DNA of 64,000 nt, taken from positions 154,476 through 218,475 of the forward strand of contig MU006224.1 in the NCBI GenBank assembly GCA_010093685.1. The letters are read 5' to 3'. The notes beneath the pieces were generated by a model. That model ran no database searches and had not been told where the DNA came from. It saw only the letters and a program-made list of their open reading frames with translations. The number at the start of each line of letters is the position of its first letter. Position 1 is the first letter of the stretch. The position numbers were made by a program, and so were the translations under genes. The stretch is from Ophiobolus disseminans (lineage: Eukaryota > Ascomycota > Dothideomycetes > Pleosporales > Phaeosphaeriaceae). Positions 22,545-33,291 of the stretch are shown in pieces.

Positions 22545-23861
22545 CTATTGATTGTCAAGAACATGCAAGTACTTCTTCTCCTCCCTCTTCTCCTTCTCCG
22601 ACATAGGCGGCAAATCGTAGTACGACGAGCTTCGGTAACCCTTGAGGTACTCATATGTCAGACTCTTCAACTCCACCGGCTCAATGTCAAGGTCCTTGAA
22701 AGTCTTCGCCCTTGGATCGATGACCTGGTCGATGAATTCCCTTTCAACTTCGTCGCCGGAGTGGATTGGCCACCAGAGGAACTTGTTGGCGTATGTGGCG
22801 ATTGGCTTCATAATGGCCTTGGGGATGTTCACGTGGCGGCTTTTCTTCATAGCCTCCTTCTGAACAAGCTCGTTGAGCTCGGCCATGGAGTACTGAGTCG
22901 GGCCGTAGAGTTCAAACGTCTCAGCAGCGGTGGTGTCGTCGTGCAGCATCTGCTCGAGCGCCATACCCACGTCAATGGCGTGAACAGGCCAGATGCGCTC
23001 CTGGAGGTGGTTGGCGGTGACAATGTTAGCGGGATAAGCCAGACGGTGGAGAAGGCGGTCCTCAAACCCGAACATGGGTGCTGGTCGGACGATGGTGGTT
23101 TCTGGGAAGATCGATCGCGCTAGTTGTTCTCCCCGGGCCTTGGTGCGGTAGAACTCGGATGGCGAGTCCAGCGACGCGCTGTGTGATGAGACTTGCACAA
23201 ATCGGTCAATGTCGTACTTTGCGACGGCTTCCACGATACGCTCGGTTCCTGCGACATGGACGTCCTCTAAATCGAAGTTCTTGGTGGGGTAGTCACGACC
23301 AATAAGGTTGTAGACAATGTCAGAATGTCGGACACTCTCTTCGATGGAGGCGGTGTTTCGCAGGTCCATTTCGATGAAGATGATGCGGCCGAGATCTCCG
23401 GTGACCTTGAGGTGGCGCTTTGCCATATCCTCTCGGAAGGGAACTACGACATTGCATCCTGAGCGTGCTGTGGCTTCGTTAGCCCTGCCTGTGAATCTTC
23501 CGCATGCCTACGCACCCAGTCTGTTCACGATGTAGCGTCCCAGGAATCCAGTGGCTCCGAAGACGGTCGCGGTGTATCCTGTACTGATGTCAGTGGGACG
23601 TTCTATGATGCGCTTGCGGGTTGTTGCGTACCTCCGAGTGAGGATCTACCGCCGGCCATGGTCAAAATGGGCTTTCCGGTCCTATCCACACGTTAATAGC
23701 CTTCCCATCTCTCCTGCCGTGCCTCCGTACCTAGTGATCTTGACGTCTGAGTTGACCTGTGATTTCCGGCAGACCGAGGTGGAGAATCTGGCTGCGCGCA
23801 TCGAGGGCATCTGAGCCGGCAGCGCCGCCCCAGCGCGAGCACATCGGAGAGGCAGAGCCAT
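22545..23861 (-). CDS. NDUFA9: NADH:ubiquinone oxidoreductase 40 kDa subunit (NDUFA9 type)
   Basis: Four exons, 23861-23731, 23681-23632, 23578-23516 and 23467-22545, give 388 residues; introns of 48-53 nt keep frame. The N-terminus is a mitochondrial presequence (MALPLRCARAGAALPAQ). A short-chain-dehydrogenase-like Rossmann domain follows with the dinucleotide motif VFGATGFLGRYIVNRL, then VYNLIGRDYPTKNFD and FVQVSSHSASL. This is the accessory complex I subunit that binds NADPH structurally at the hinge of the peripheral arm (N. crassa 40 kDa subunit). Two of the exons are only 50 and 63 nt, so the start was placed by following homology upstream. Its start is about 240 bp from that of RPN9, a divergent pair. 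Confidence 0.93.
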
Positions 23862-24101
23862 GTTGTGGCGGTCAATGGCTCTATGCGTGTCGTATGTGGC
23901 TCTGGGTGAAGCTGGAGGATCATCGACGTCGGGGTTGTAACGAGCTTGGCATGCGCTAATCGTAGCTTCCGCCGCAACGCCATCCATAGCAATACATGCC
24001 ACTCACACACGCCCACATCCACCGCCTTACCACCGCCTTACCACCGCCAAAGTCCGAAAACACCCCCACTATCACTCTCCCACAAACGTAACTCCTCCAA
24101 C

Positions 24102-25301
24102 ATGGCCATGGATACGGACACAATCCCGAACCTGCTGGGCGATGCGCGGGACGAGGCACCAGAGGAGCTCCAGGAATACTTCATCGCCTTCGAGGACTAC
24201 TGGGAGCGAAAGCTGTGGCACGAGCTGACGGACAAGCTCGTCGAGTTCTTCGACCACCCAGACAGCGCAAAGCAGCGGATACCCTTTTTCGAGAACTTCA
24301 TCAAGACGTTTGCAAACAAGATCAACCAGCTCAAGCTTGTCACACTCGGCCTGAACGCCGCGACACAGTACAAGGGTATTATGTGAAGTAATCATGACCA
24401 AAGGCATCAGCTGACGTCTGTAGATGACAAGGAGCGCCTCACCTTTGTCGACAACCTCGCAAAGAGCGTCAACAAGCCTGCCTCGCAAGACGCATACGTA
24501 TACGCCACAGTCGCCGCCGCTAGCATACAGCTACGGTTACGAGACGAGGAGGGCGCCAAGAAGAAGCTCGACGAGTGCGAGCAAATACTGGAGGGCTTCG
24601 ATTCGGTAGAGACGGTGGTCCATGCGTCCTTCTACCGTGCGAACGCAGAGTACTACAAGTCGAAGCACGAGTTTGCCGCCTACTACAAGAACGCCCTGCT
24701 ATTTCTTGCCTGCGTCGATCTGCAAGACCTGGAACTCCGCGAACGACAGTCGCGCGCATACGACCTCAGCATTGCCGCCCTCGTCTCAGACTCCATCTAC
24801 AACTTCGGAGAGCTGCTGCTACATCCCATCCTCGATTCACTAGTCAAGACCCCGCACGCATGGCTACGTGATCTCCTCTTCGCCTTCAACCGCGGCGACC
24901 TGATCGCATACGACGTCCTTGCCGGCAACATCGCAAAAGTTCCTCTCCTCAAGGAGCACCAGACCTTCCTCTACCAGAAGATTTCGCTATCCGCATTGAC
25001 TGAGACTGTCTTCCGTCGCCCACCACACGACCGCGCCATGACGTTCAGCGAGATATCGAGCGAGACAAAGGTGCAGCCAAACGAGATCGAGCATTTGATC
25101 ATGAAGGCGCTGAGCTTGGGGCTGCTGCGGGGCCAGATTGATCAAGTCGCTGAGATTGCGCGGATCAACTGGGTACAGCCTAAGGTCCTGGACATGAAGC
25201 AGATTGAGAGCATGCGGGGCAGGCTGAAGGAGTGGGATGCCAGTGTCAACCAGCTCGGCAACTGGATCGAGGGCGTGGGCAAGGATGTCTGGGCTGCTTG
25301 A
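24102..25301 (+). CDS. RPN9: 26S proteasome regulatory subunit RPN9 (PSMD13)
   Basis: Exon 1 24102-24375 and exon 2 24424-25301 encode 383 residues, close to yeast Rpn9 (393). The 48-nt intron starts with the slightly unusual GTATTA and ends CTGTAG. The N-terminal helical repeats (ELQEYFIAFEDYWERKLWHE; FYRANAEYYKSKHEFAAYYK) lead to a C-terminal PCI/winged-helix region (MTFSEISSETKVQPNEIEHL; MKALSLGLLRGQIDQV). Rpn9 is one of the horseshoe subunits of the lid, next to Rpn5 and the Rpn8/Rpn11 pair. A second ATG two codons downstream (24108) is possible. The gene is intact. Confidence 0.95.
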
Positions 25302-25621
25302 GGGATTTGAATGACCCGCGTTCACCCTGCCAAACGCTTGGTAGACTGGCGGATTGGCAGATGATGCTGTCTCCACTCATGAAAGAGCGGCAAGCGCAAG
25401 CTATAAGGAAGACACTTCCCGCGCCATGTAATCATAAATACCAGCGAATGTGGTCACAATAGATGGCCGACGAAACCAAAACATGATCACATAGAAAACT
25501 TATTGCAAGTAACCAAGTGCATACACTTACGTGAATCCCCAAGTATGCTTGGATCACACATCTACACTTAAGCGTCTATCAAGAAAGCATATACATTCCA
25601 ACTCCCTCCCCCTCTCCATCC
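25302..25621. other. tail-to-tail spacer RPN9 / GAA1
   Basis: Both genes end here; about 320 bp of 3' untranslated sequence. Nothing else is seen. Confidence 0.5.
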
Positions 25622-27629
25622 CTAAAACATTCCCCCAGCTACAATCGTCCCCCCAACGACCCACGCCGGAAACCACACCACCCACACCACCACCTGCGTC
25701 CACAGTCCCCAAACCCTCCACCCCACCGCCGCGAGCCTCAACACCTCCGCCAGATCCGCGCCCAGGTAGTGGCTACTCCACTGCGCGACCATAACAGGGT
25801 TCAACACCGCCAACAAGCCCAACTGCAGTATGTTCAACGCATTACTCTCCGTCCTACGCACGAAACTCAGCGGGGCGGAGAGTACGCCGATGATGATGCT
25901 CAGGCTGAAGTTCAGCGTCGCGAGCGCCGCGAGACCGAGGCCGAGGCCTAGTAGACTGAAGCATTGGATCAGTGTAAATGTTTGGGTGGGGATGGGCGTG
26001 TCCGGGGCGTAGTAGCCTGTCCAGGCGAAGACGAAGGGCAGGATGGACGACGCGTTTGCGGCGGTGAGGTGGAGGGCGCGCAGGTGCGTGGAGGGGTGCG
26101 TGTTGAAGTAGTAGAGGGGGACGAGGCCGATGGCGTGGGAGGTGAGGACGAGGAGGGCGGGGAGGAGGAGGGGGCGTTCGAGGGTTGTGGTGCTGGATTG
26201 TGGGACGATTGTGACTGCGTCGCCGAGTTTGACGATTTCGGTGGCGGGTGGGGATTTGGTGTCGGTGGCGGGGGAGGTGGAGTTGGATTTATCGTCCGTG
26301 GCGGGTTTGGAGGGCTCCGGATTCGTAGACGCAATCTTTTCTTCACCCTCGGCTGGTTTTCCGCTCTTGACCCAGAGCGCCAAGGCTGTGATGCTGAAGT
26401 TTACGGCGATGAGCATCGCGGACGGGAGGTATGTACCAATGCTGACGAAGCGCTTTGACTGCAGCAGGAGGTAGAAGAAAAAGCTCTGGTGCAGGTGTTC
26501 GAGCAAGTTGTTCAGACTCCGGAATAAGCTCTCCACTGTGCGCCCCAGCGTCATCTCGTCGTGCCAGCCATCCCCAACCGTGCTGAGCGTGATAGCATCG
26601 ACGTGGTATGGGATGAAGCTCGAATGCGGTCCTGTCGCATGTCCAAGGCCCTGGCTTATCATGCCTCGAAGCATAGTCATCAAGCGCTCCTTATACGTGT
26701 CGTCGTGGTTGAACATGCGCTGGATAACGCACTGAATGCCCATCTGCCCATCCGCAATGGCCACCGCCGTGTTGAACAGATCGAGATTTGGCAACTGGCC
26801 ATTCACGCCATCGTACACAATGTGCAACTTATCGTACCGGTGTCCCCAGGGTCCTGCAGGATAATCAATTGCGACCGCGCCCTGCAGCGCACCGCTCTTA
26901 ATCTTCAAGCTCTCCACTTCTTCCTCGTTATGCTCGTTGTGGTATGCGTCGACCCATGCTTGCGGGCCAATTGTGCTATCGGCGGAGATTAGGAAGATGA
27001 TGTCTTTGCTCCAGAGGGACCAGCGCTTGAAGTAACGTGCGAGTGTGAGGACGAGGGCAACGCCAGAGTTGTTGACTTCGTCGTCCATGTTCTTCCATGC
27101 GCCGATGAGGACGAGGGCCTCTGTTGCATCAGCGCGCGGGCCTTGAAGGATGGCATAGACGTTCTCGCTTGCGATGGTGGTATTTGAGACGGTGTAGTTG
27201 TATTTCTGGGTCGAAACTTTGAGGTTCTGCTCAAGGAAGATGGACTCGAGGGCTTTGGAGCGCCTGTGAGTATGTTAGATTTTTGGAGCTGGATGTGGGA
27301 GTGATTCATAGCGCGTACTCCTCTACCGGCCTGTCAATGAGCGCGTGGACCTCATGTCGATATGCTCGGAAGACATCGTGCTCGCTGCCTGTGAAGTATG
27401 TGTGCACTTGTCCGGGCAGCAGCGCATTCTCAGAGACGTATGTTCTCCTCGAGTACTCGTTCAGAGGCAGGATGAGAAGCCATGCTATCCCAACAACGAT
27501 ACAAAAGGCCGAGAGGTAGGGAGGGAGCTTGATGAGGGCGGGGTGCCTACGAAGGGCCAATATCGAGGCTAGCACATGTTAGTTTTCGTTGTTATAAACA
27601 CGTTGTAAAAACATACATAAGAGCGCCAT
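25622..27629 (-). CDS. GAA1: GPI transamidase component GAA1
   Basis: Three exons: a 13-nt first exon 27629-27617 (ATG plus four codons), 27568-27319, and 27263-25622, giving 634 residues. Introns are 48 and 55 nt with consensus borders. One membrane segment lies near the N-terminus (AFCIVVGIAWLLILPL), followed by a luminal domain related to M28 peptidases (VLIGAWKNMDDEVNNSGVAL; LVLTLARYFKRWSLWSKDII) and a C-terminal half rich in membrane segments. Gaa1 presents the GPI lipid and joins it to proproteins in the ER together with Gpi8, Gpi16, Gpi17 and Gab1. A Ser/Thr/Pro-rich loop (about 395-445) separates the last two membrane blocks. Long frames on the opposite strand are shadows of this GC-skewed exon. 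Confidence 0.93.
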
Positions 27630-27845
27630 ATTGTGATCACCTCAATTGCCCCTTAAGAGAGAAGGAAACGCAGAGAAAGAAAGGGTGCGATATCTCTAGG
27701 ACCCAAGACCCCAAGAGATTCCCATGTTCAATGGGGAAGATGATGTCGTTGGTAGGGCTGGAAGGCGCGCTAGCTGCGCCGCGGATCCACATCTACCGTA
27801 ACTTTCACGCGCCTCCGAACATCTTACAGCTTGTCGCGTTCCAAC

Positions 27846-29004
27846 ATGGCGCCCTCGTTTCCGCAGTTCAATCCTATGCGATTGCGCTCCTACATATTCC
27901 GACTCCCGTTATGCACACGAGTGCTTATTGCCGCCATTATAGGGCTGTGGATCGCCACGATTCCGTTTCCATGGTTAAGGGAGTTTGGGCGGTTGGAGCC
28001 GGCTAAGATGGACCTTACTCAGAGTACGTGGATTTCCTGCTGTAGGATAGAAGAAGAGGTTCTCAAGAGTTCCGTGGTGTTTGGGCGCACACAACGTGAG
28101 ATCTGGGGGTGTAAGCGCCAAAACAGATCGCTGAGCTACGAGATAATTGACGGACTACGACACTTCGGATATAGGAAATTATGGACACGGGGAATCTTTC
28201 ACAAATCAGAGTGATTCCAAGGCTAACTACGTGACTTCTGTAGTGCACCGTCTCAACCTGTTTCCGCTGATGCACCTCAACTTCTTCCACATGATCTTCA
28301 ACCTGATCGCCGTCACACCCCTACTGGAGCGATTCGAATCCGAATACGGTACATTGGTGTCATTGGCGTTGTTCACTGGGCGTAAGCAATACCCGATGTG
28401 TGGGCTGGGCACGAGGTTGACCAGAGACAGCATTCGGCACAATACCAGGAGGCGTCTACACATTGTTAGAGAAATTTGTGTTTAGGAGCAATACTGTCGT
28501 CATGGGCGCAAGGTATGGTCCTTGAACTCCTAACCCGAAATGTCTGTCTAACGAGGAGACAGCGTCTGGGTGTTTCTCCTGCTTTCTGCAGAAGTCATGA
28601 AGACACATAAGACCAACCCGAGCTTCAAGTACGACCCCTCCCAACCTACCACCACACATCAACTAACACCTTTCAGCGTCGGCCCCTACAAAATCCCCAC
28701 CTGGACCACGCCCCTCATCCTCGTCCTCGTTACAAGCTTCATCGTCCCCAACGTCAGCCTGATCGGCCACCTCTGCGGCGCAGGCCTCGGCTACCTCTGG
28801 GCCACCGGCTACATCAAGTTCCTCGTACCACCCGAGAAGATCCTCCGCTGGCTAGAAACGAAGCTCAACCTGCTCGGCAGGTTACCACACTACGTCAGCG
28901 TCGACCAGAAGACATACGGCCGGTATGGCGTGCTACCGAGTTCGAATACCCCCGTGCCACTGAGCGCGCGGACCCCGGACGGCGGGCAGAGACTCGGTCC
29001 TTAG
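27846..29004 (+). CDS. RBD2: rhomboid protease RBD2
   Basis: Five exons, 27846-28023, 28244-28381, 28431-28512, 28563-28628 and 28677-29004, give 263 residues. The first intron (220 nt) is much longer than the others (about 50 nt); its borders GTACGT and CTGTAG keep frame. Membrane segments are evident, with the rhomboid L1/TM2 signature (MHLNFFHMIFNLIAVTPLLE), the catalytic serine in VVMGASVWVFLL and the catalytic histidine in LIGHLCGAGLGYLWA. This is the Golgi-type rhomboid Rbd2; in fission yeast and Aspergillus it is needed for SREBP cleavage. The nucleophile context is GAS-V rather than the usual GxSG, as in other Rbd2 proteins. The C-terminal 70 residues are cytosolic. Confidence 0.88.
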
Positions 29005-29449
29005 AAAGTGACACTTCAGCAATAGAAGCGGAGCAGCGGCGTTGGCATATTGTATAGCATTGCGTTTGGTAGAGTTTGGTTTCACAATGTAAGCGGCGTT
29101 TTGGCGTCACTGAGTATGGAATCGGACTTTGACATGTCCATAGCAGGTAATGTATAGACAGTATCGACATAATATCGACCCAAAAGTCTACTCCTCAAGG
29201 GTACTCGATTGTGGTACGACCAAAGTCGTCCTGCCTAAGGCACCTAAATCCCCCACCCACCTTAGCCCCTGTCTACCCCTCACTGCAAAGTCTTCCACCC
29301 TAGCCACCCCCACTCCCATCCATCCAACCACCCCACTTTCAAACTTATCTCCACGTCAAACGTCACGCCCCGGGTACAACAATCTCCATTATAAGTTTCT
29401 GTTGACCTCAAACTTCCATGAACATCAACTCAAGCCAGCGGTTTGAAAA
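29005..29449. other. intergenic between RBD2 and tRNA
   Basis: About 445 bp with RBD2 3' sequence and the tRNA upstream region; a C-rich CCACCC/CCTACCC-type stretch spans 29250-29330. No gene recognised. Confidence 0.5.
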
Positions 29450-29557
29450 GTCTCGTTGGTGTAGTTGGTTATCACGTGGGTCTCATAGCTCCCTCACTAT
29501 GACTGCTGCTCGCAGCGGGAAATCCCAAGGCCGCCAGTTCGAGTCTGGCACGAGACA
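29450..29557 (+). tRNA. tRNA-Met (CAT), elongator-type, with an intron of about 34 nt
   Basis: A perfect 7-bp acceptor stem pairs GTCTCGT (29450-29456) with ACGAGAC (29550-29556), discriminator A at 29557. The D arm GTGTAGTTGGTTATCAC and the T arm GCCAG-TTCGAGT-CTGGC are canonical, which also gives the internal A and B boxes. The anticodon loop reads CTCATA with CAT at 29484-29486; an intron of roughly 29488-29521 follows, and the mature 3' half resumes near ATCCCA. The spliced loop resembles elongator tRNA-Met (TCTCATAATC). Pair 31-39 would be T-T, so the exact intron border could shift by one. Pol III terminators TTTT lie just downstream. Confidence 0.8.
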
Positions 29558-29562
29558 CTAAC

Positions 29563-29601
29563 ATTTTGCTCTTGCAACGGGCAAGTGGGGTATTTTTTTT
29601 T
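29563..29601 (+). terminator. RNA polymerase III terminator of the tRNA
   Basis: TTTT at about 29563-29566, six bases after the tRNA, with a back-up run of nine T at 29593-29601. Confidence 0.7.
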
Positions 29602-29969
29602 GGTTTGTAGGTGCGTGATATGGTTGTGAGGGGTGTGTTTTTGTTACATGCGTAGAGAGATAGTGTGTGTGCGTTGGATGATGCACTTTGCCCCTAGATT
29701 TTTCTTTGGAGGGGCGATTGTGCAAGAGCTTTTTTAGACATGTGGTTGTGTGCGCGCAGAGTGCATGTAGTGATTGATTGGAATACTGAGGAATTAACTC
29801 GCATTGCATGATGCTAACTAATAAAAGTTCACTTTTATTCCTCTTCATACTTCTCCACAACATCGCTGTCAAGATACGATTTCTATTTGCCTTTCCAAGG
29901 TTGTCGTGGCGTCCAATCCTTACTTTACGCACACCCGCATGCGTACACCAAGTTCGCAGCCTCACCCCC

Positions 29970-30285
29970 CCCCCAAACTTACCCCATCAGGAAAGTTCTC
30001 AACAGGCGTTGATTGCAGAGCTACAGGAGGGGCAAAGAGGCATAGAGGGGTATCGAGGGGCACGGAGGGGCAAAGGGCGAGGGGCAATGATCGAGGGGCT
30101 TATGGAGGGGCAACGACGTGCGGAAAATTGTGCATGGTGAAAGGGCAAAGGGGCACAACGCGCGCGCGGAATAAAACGAACTAATCCATGGCGAGGGCAG
30201 GGTATTGCTGTGTTGAGAAGGTTTGAGGGTGTGTGTGGAAAACAGGAGGCGCGAAGGGCACACGATGTGCGTTGTGCCTTTTGTT
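29970..30285 (+). repeat. dispersed unit resembling the 15-16 kb tandem repeat
   Basis: AAACTTACCCCATCAGGAAA near 29977 resembles AAACCTTCCCTATCAGGAAA near 15998, and GAAGGGCACACGATGTGCG...GTGCC..TTAGC near 30255 resembles GAAGGGCGTGCATGCATTG...GTGCCCC..TAGC near 16040. The middle is a GGGGCA-rich tract. Similarity was judged by eye. Confidence 0.4.
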
Positions 30286-31702
30286 AGCTTACGTGGATGA
30301 GATGGCGATGTCTAGTCTCTGCGGATGCTGTGGATGTGTGTTCGAGGCGGAATAGTGATCATTGGGAAGGAGAAGGAGACACTGTCTGCAGCAGTTGTCC
30401 AACCATGTCATCCTCTCTGAGCTACGTGCATCCACAGTTGGTGTCATCTACGGGCGCTCTTCATGCTATGGGAATCCTGTCCATGGTTGGAACAGAATCC
30501 CAAATAGAATATCATACTTTCAGTGACACGATCGCTGCTGCTCTGTGAAAGACTTGCCAGTTCACAGCTTGCCCTTATGTACCAATCAATCGCTGGATAC
30601 AGTCAGGATCATGACACAAGTCAACACCGCAGAAATCTCAGGATTTGATTTAGAAAGACTCTACGTATTGTCTACGCCATCACGGTGGCAACTGAGCGCA
30701 CTCTCCGTGGTGGTGTTTAGCTACATTCAACAAATCTTTGTTATGAAAACCTGCAGTGAGCATTCAACAACTCGATCCACATTTTTTAAGAAGAACTCCT
30801 CGATCGAGTTACTACAGGAAAGTGGAATTGGCGCATGTCGGTGCACGACCGCACAAACGTCAAGATAATTCGGTTTCCCATCATAGGATAAGGAAGCCGA
30901 AATCGAATCCTATCTTCTCAATAAACTGGCAGCAAATTATAAATGCACCCTATAAACAGCCTACAAATACATTTCTTGCAAAGCCGGCAATCGTGCGATG
31001 GGGTTGTCATTGATGTTGTTTGGCGTTGAGCAGAAAGGAGTTAGATCTTGAAAGAAGAATTAGATTTAGAAGGAAGCTGGAGAGTATGAAAGAATTTGAC
31101 AACGAGCTTAACGCTTCACTAATGCTTATCTAGTTTGACATGCGTATGTATCTTGTGCTTTCTTAGGGAGCTATGCCTGGTGAAATGTATTCAATATACA
31201 AACTCTACGAGGATATGCACGATTCATTGCAATATTGATGAGGGGGTGTTGCTGATGTCGGAACTTTGGAGTTTGATCGACCATAGAACGGCGCACCCGG
31301 AGCTGAAAGGAATATACGACAGTGACCCAGTTGGGGACTACGCGAGAGTCGCGGGGGTCTGAACTGAAAGTGAGGATTATAGACTGTGTCAAATCGGGCC
31401 AGTATTGTAGTGGAGATGAAAGTGGCAGCGTAACCTCGTATCCTCGCAGATTGATATATGCAGCTCCAACACTTTGTAGGAAATATATTGAATGTTAATG
31501 GTGTGATGTGCTGTGGAGGAAAGAGTGAGTGGCCATGCCTAAAATAGACCAGTGACGCAGCGTGACGGCGGAATCTCGGTAAGTTCTTCAACTCTTGACG
31601 CGAACCACTTCACGTCAAACACCAGCGTGCGCCTCCTCCAAAACTTCTCGTTAGCTACATCGCTGGAGAGGATGATTTTGGTAATTGGCCCGCGACCCAG
31701 AC

Positions 31703-33291
31703 ATGGCATTTGAGGTGTCGTATAACCTCGAGAATGAGCAGCAATTCTGGGATGGTGAGAGCGCTCGACAACCCCCACCACTGAGCCCAGCCAGAGGCTA
31801 ACCTGCGACACAGAGCTGGACGACATTGTATCGACCCGTTGTAATGAACACGAGATCATCGACAACTCTTTGCGCTCCTTCCTGAATGTCACGACGAACT
31901 ACAAGTGTATGCGACGCCTGCGAAGTGCGCTGGTGCTTGTTAACGCCGAATAGCGGAATACCTCCAAACCGACTACAGCGTCGTGAAATGCATCTTCCGC
32001 CTCCTGGAAGGTGACCTATACATCGCCCACAAAGACTACGTGCGACGACAAATAATATACTGCCTGCTACAAGTGCGCGACTCGAATATACACTGCTGGA
32101 AGGATTAGGCTTATTGAAACCAGGAAGAGGACAATCCGACGCTTCACATAGTCGCGGCCTTCCTTCTATACGATGGCCGACACTTTAAGGACGATGCCAT
32201 CTTCGAGATGATGCATTCCGAAAGTACTTTCCCCAGGCTTATCGAGCTCGTACAAATGGACAGCGTGCAGGAGGACATCAGGCTGCATCAGATGCTCCTA
32301 GAGCTTCTCTATGAGTCTTCGCGAGTGCAGCGTTTGACCAGAGAAGACTTCAGTACGTCAAGAATACCACTACTGGCGCCAACGCATCTCCTTCGGATCG
32401 TAGGACTAACAAGTGACACGCAGAGGCCGTAGACGATACCTTCATCCTATACCTTCTAGACATCATCGAGGGCGCTTCTGACGACGCCGATGACCCATAT
32501 CATTATCCGGTGATTCGCGTTTTGGTGAGTCAAGCGTGAACTGTACTAGACGAGAACTAAGCATGAAGTAGCTGGTGCTCAATGAGCAATATTTGGTAGC
32601 CTCGACGGCCCACCATAACGATGATCGACCCGGAGTTACGAATCGAGTCATCAAGGCTATAGCGACTCATGGCATGACTTACAAAACCTTTGGGTGCAAT
32701 TTGATCCTTTTGCTGAACCGGGAGTCTGAGACGTCCCTCCAGTTGCTGATTCTCAAGCTTCTCTACCTTCTCTTTGGCAACCCATCGACGGCGGAGTACT
32801 TCTACACAAACGATTTGCACGTTCTAGTGGACGTTATTCTTCGCAATCTCATCGACCTCCCTCACGACTCACCAGCCGCAAGCGCATTGCGGCACACATA
32901 CCTTCGTGTGTTATATCCCATCTTGATGCACAGCCAGATCAGCAAGCCGCCACACTACAAGCGCGAAGAACTATTGAGACTGCTTCATCTACTGGTCACA
33001 AGCGGTACTCACTTTGCGCCTGTTGATGAAACGACTCAACGGCTCGTCATACGTTGTACGAGCGTACAATGGTTACAGCCGACGGCAAGCGATGACTCAA
33101 GCCACAACGGTCATGGCAACGCTACTTCTCCAATCGACCATACAGCCGATGGGCAGAAAGAATTGGCACGGCGAGCCCTTGGTATGAGCGTACAAAGTGG
33201 CAATGAGAGCTCAACAAGTGTGCTCGAAATTGCAACGCACACTGAGAAGCCTGGCGTGCAAACTCCTAGTCGGGGAAAGCAAGCACATTGA
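31703..33291 (+). CDS. LDB17: LDB17/Dip1/SPIN90-family actin regulator
   Basis: Six exons, 31703-31754, 31814-31906, 31954-32072, 32124-32352, 32424-32524 and 32572-33291, give 437 residues; all five introns are 47-71 nt with GT-AG borders and continuous frame. The armadillo-like helical domain (DUF2013) covers most of the protein, from FWDELDDIVSTRCNEHEIID through DYVRRQIIYCLLQEEDNPTL and TFGCNLILLLNRESETSLQL to LRHTYLRVLYPILMHSQISK. Yeast Ldb17, fission yeast Dip1 and human SPIN90/NCKIPSD share this domain; Dip1 activates Arp2/3 to make the first linear seed filaments at endocytic patches. The C-terminus after residue 360 is a short Ser/Thr-rich tail; some homologues carry longer proline-rich tails, so a 3' truncation is possible. 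Confidence 0.88.

Larger units (their letters stand above)
29558..31702. other. gene-poor stretch of 2.1 kb
   Basis: Contains a repeat-like block (29970-30285) and the promoter of the LDB17-like gene at the end. Short frames elsewhere (for example a plus-strand one at 30297-30548) have no recognisable domain and are not called. Confidence 0.45.

Noticed and set aside
25969..26458. Long frames rich in Pro or Gly on both strands in GAA1
   Set aside because: They are composition shadows of the Ser/Thr/Pro-rich loop of GAA1.
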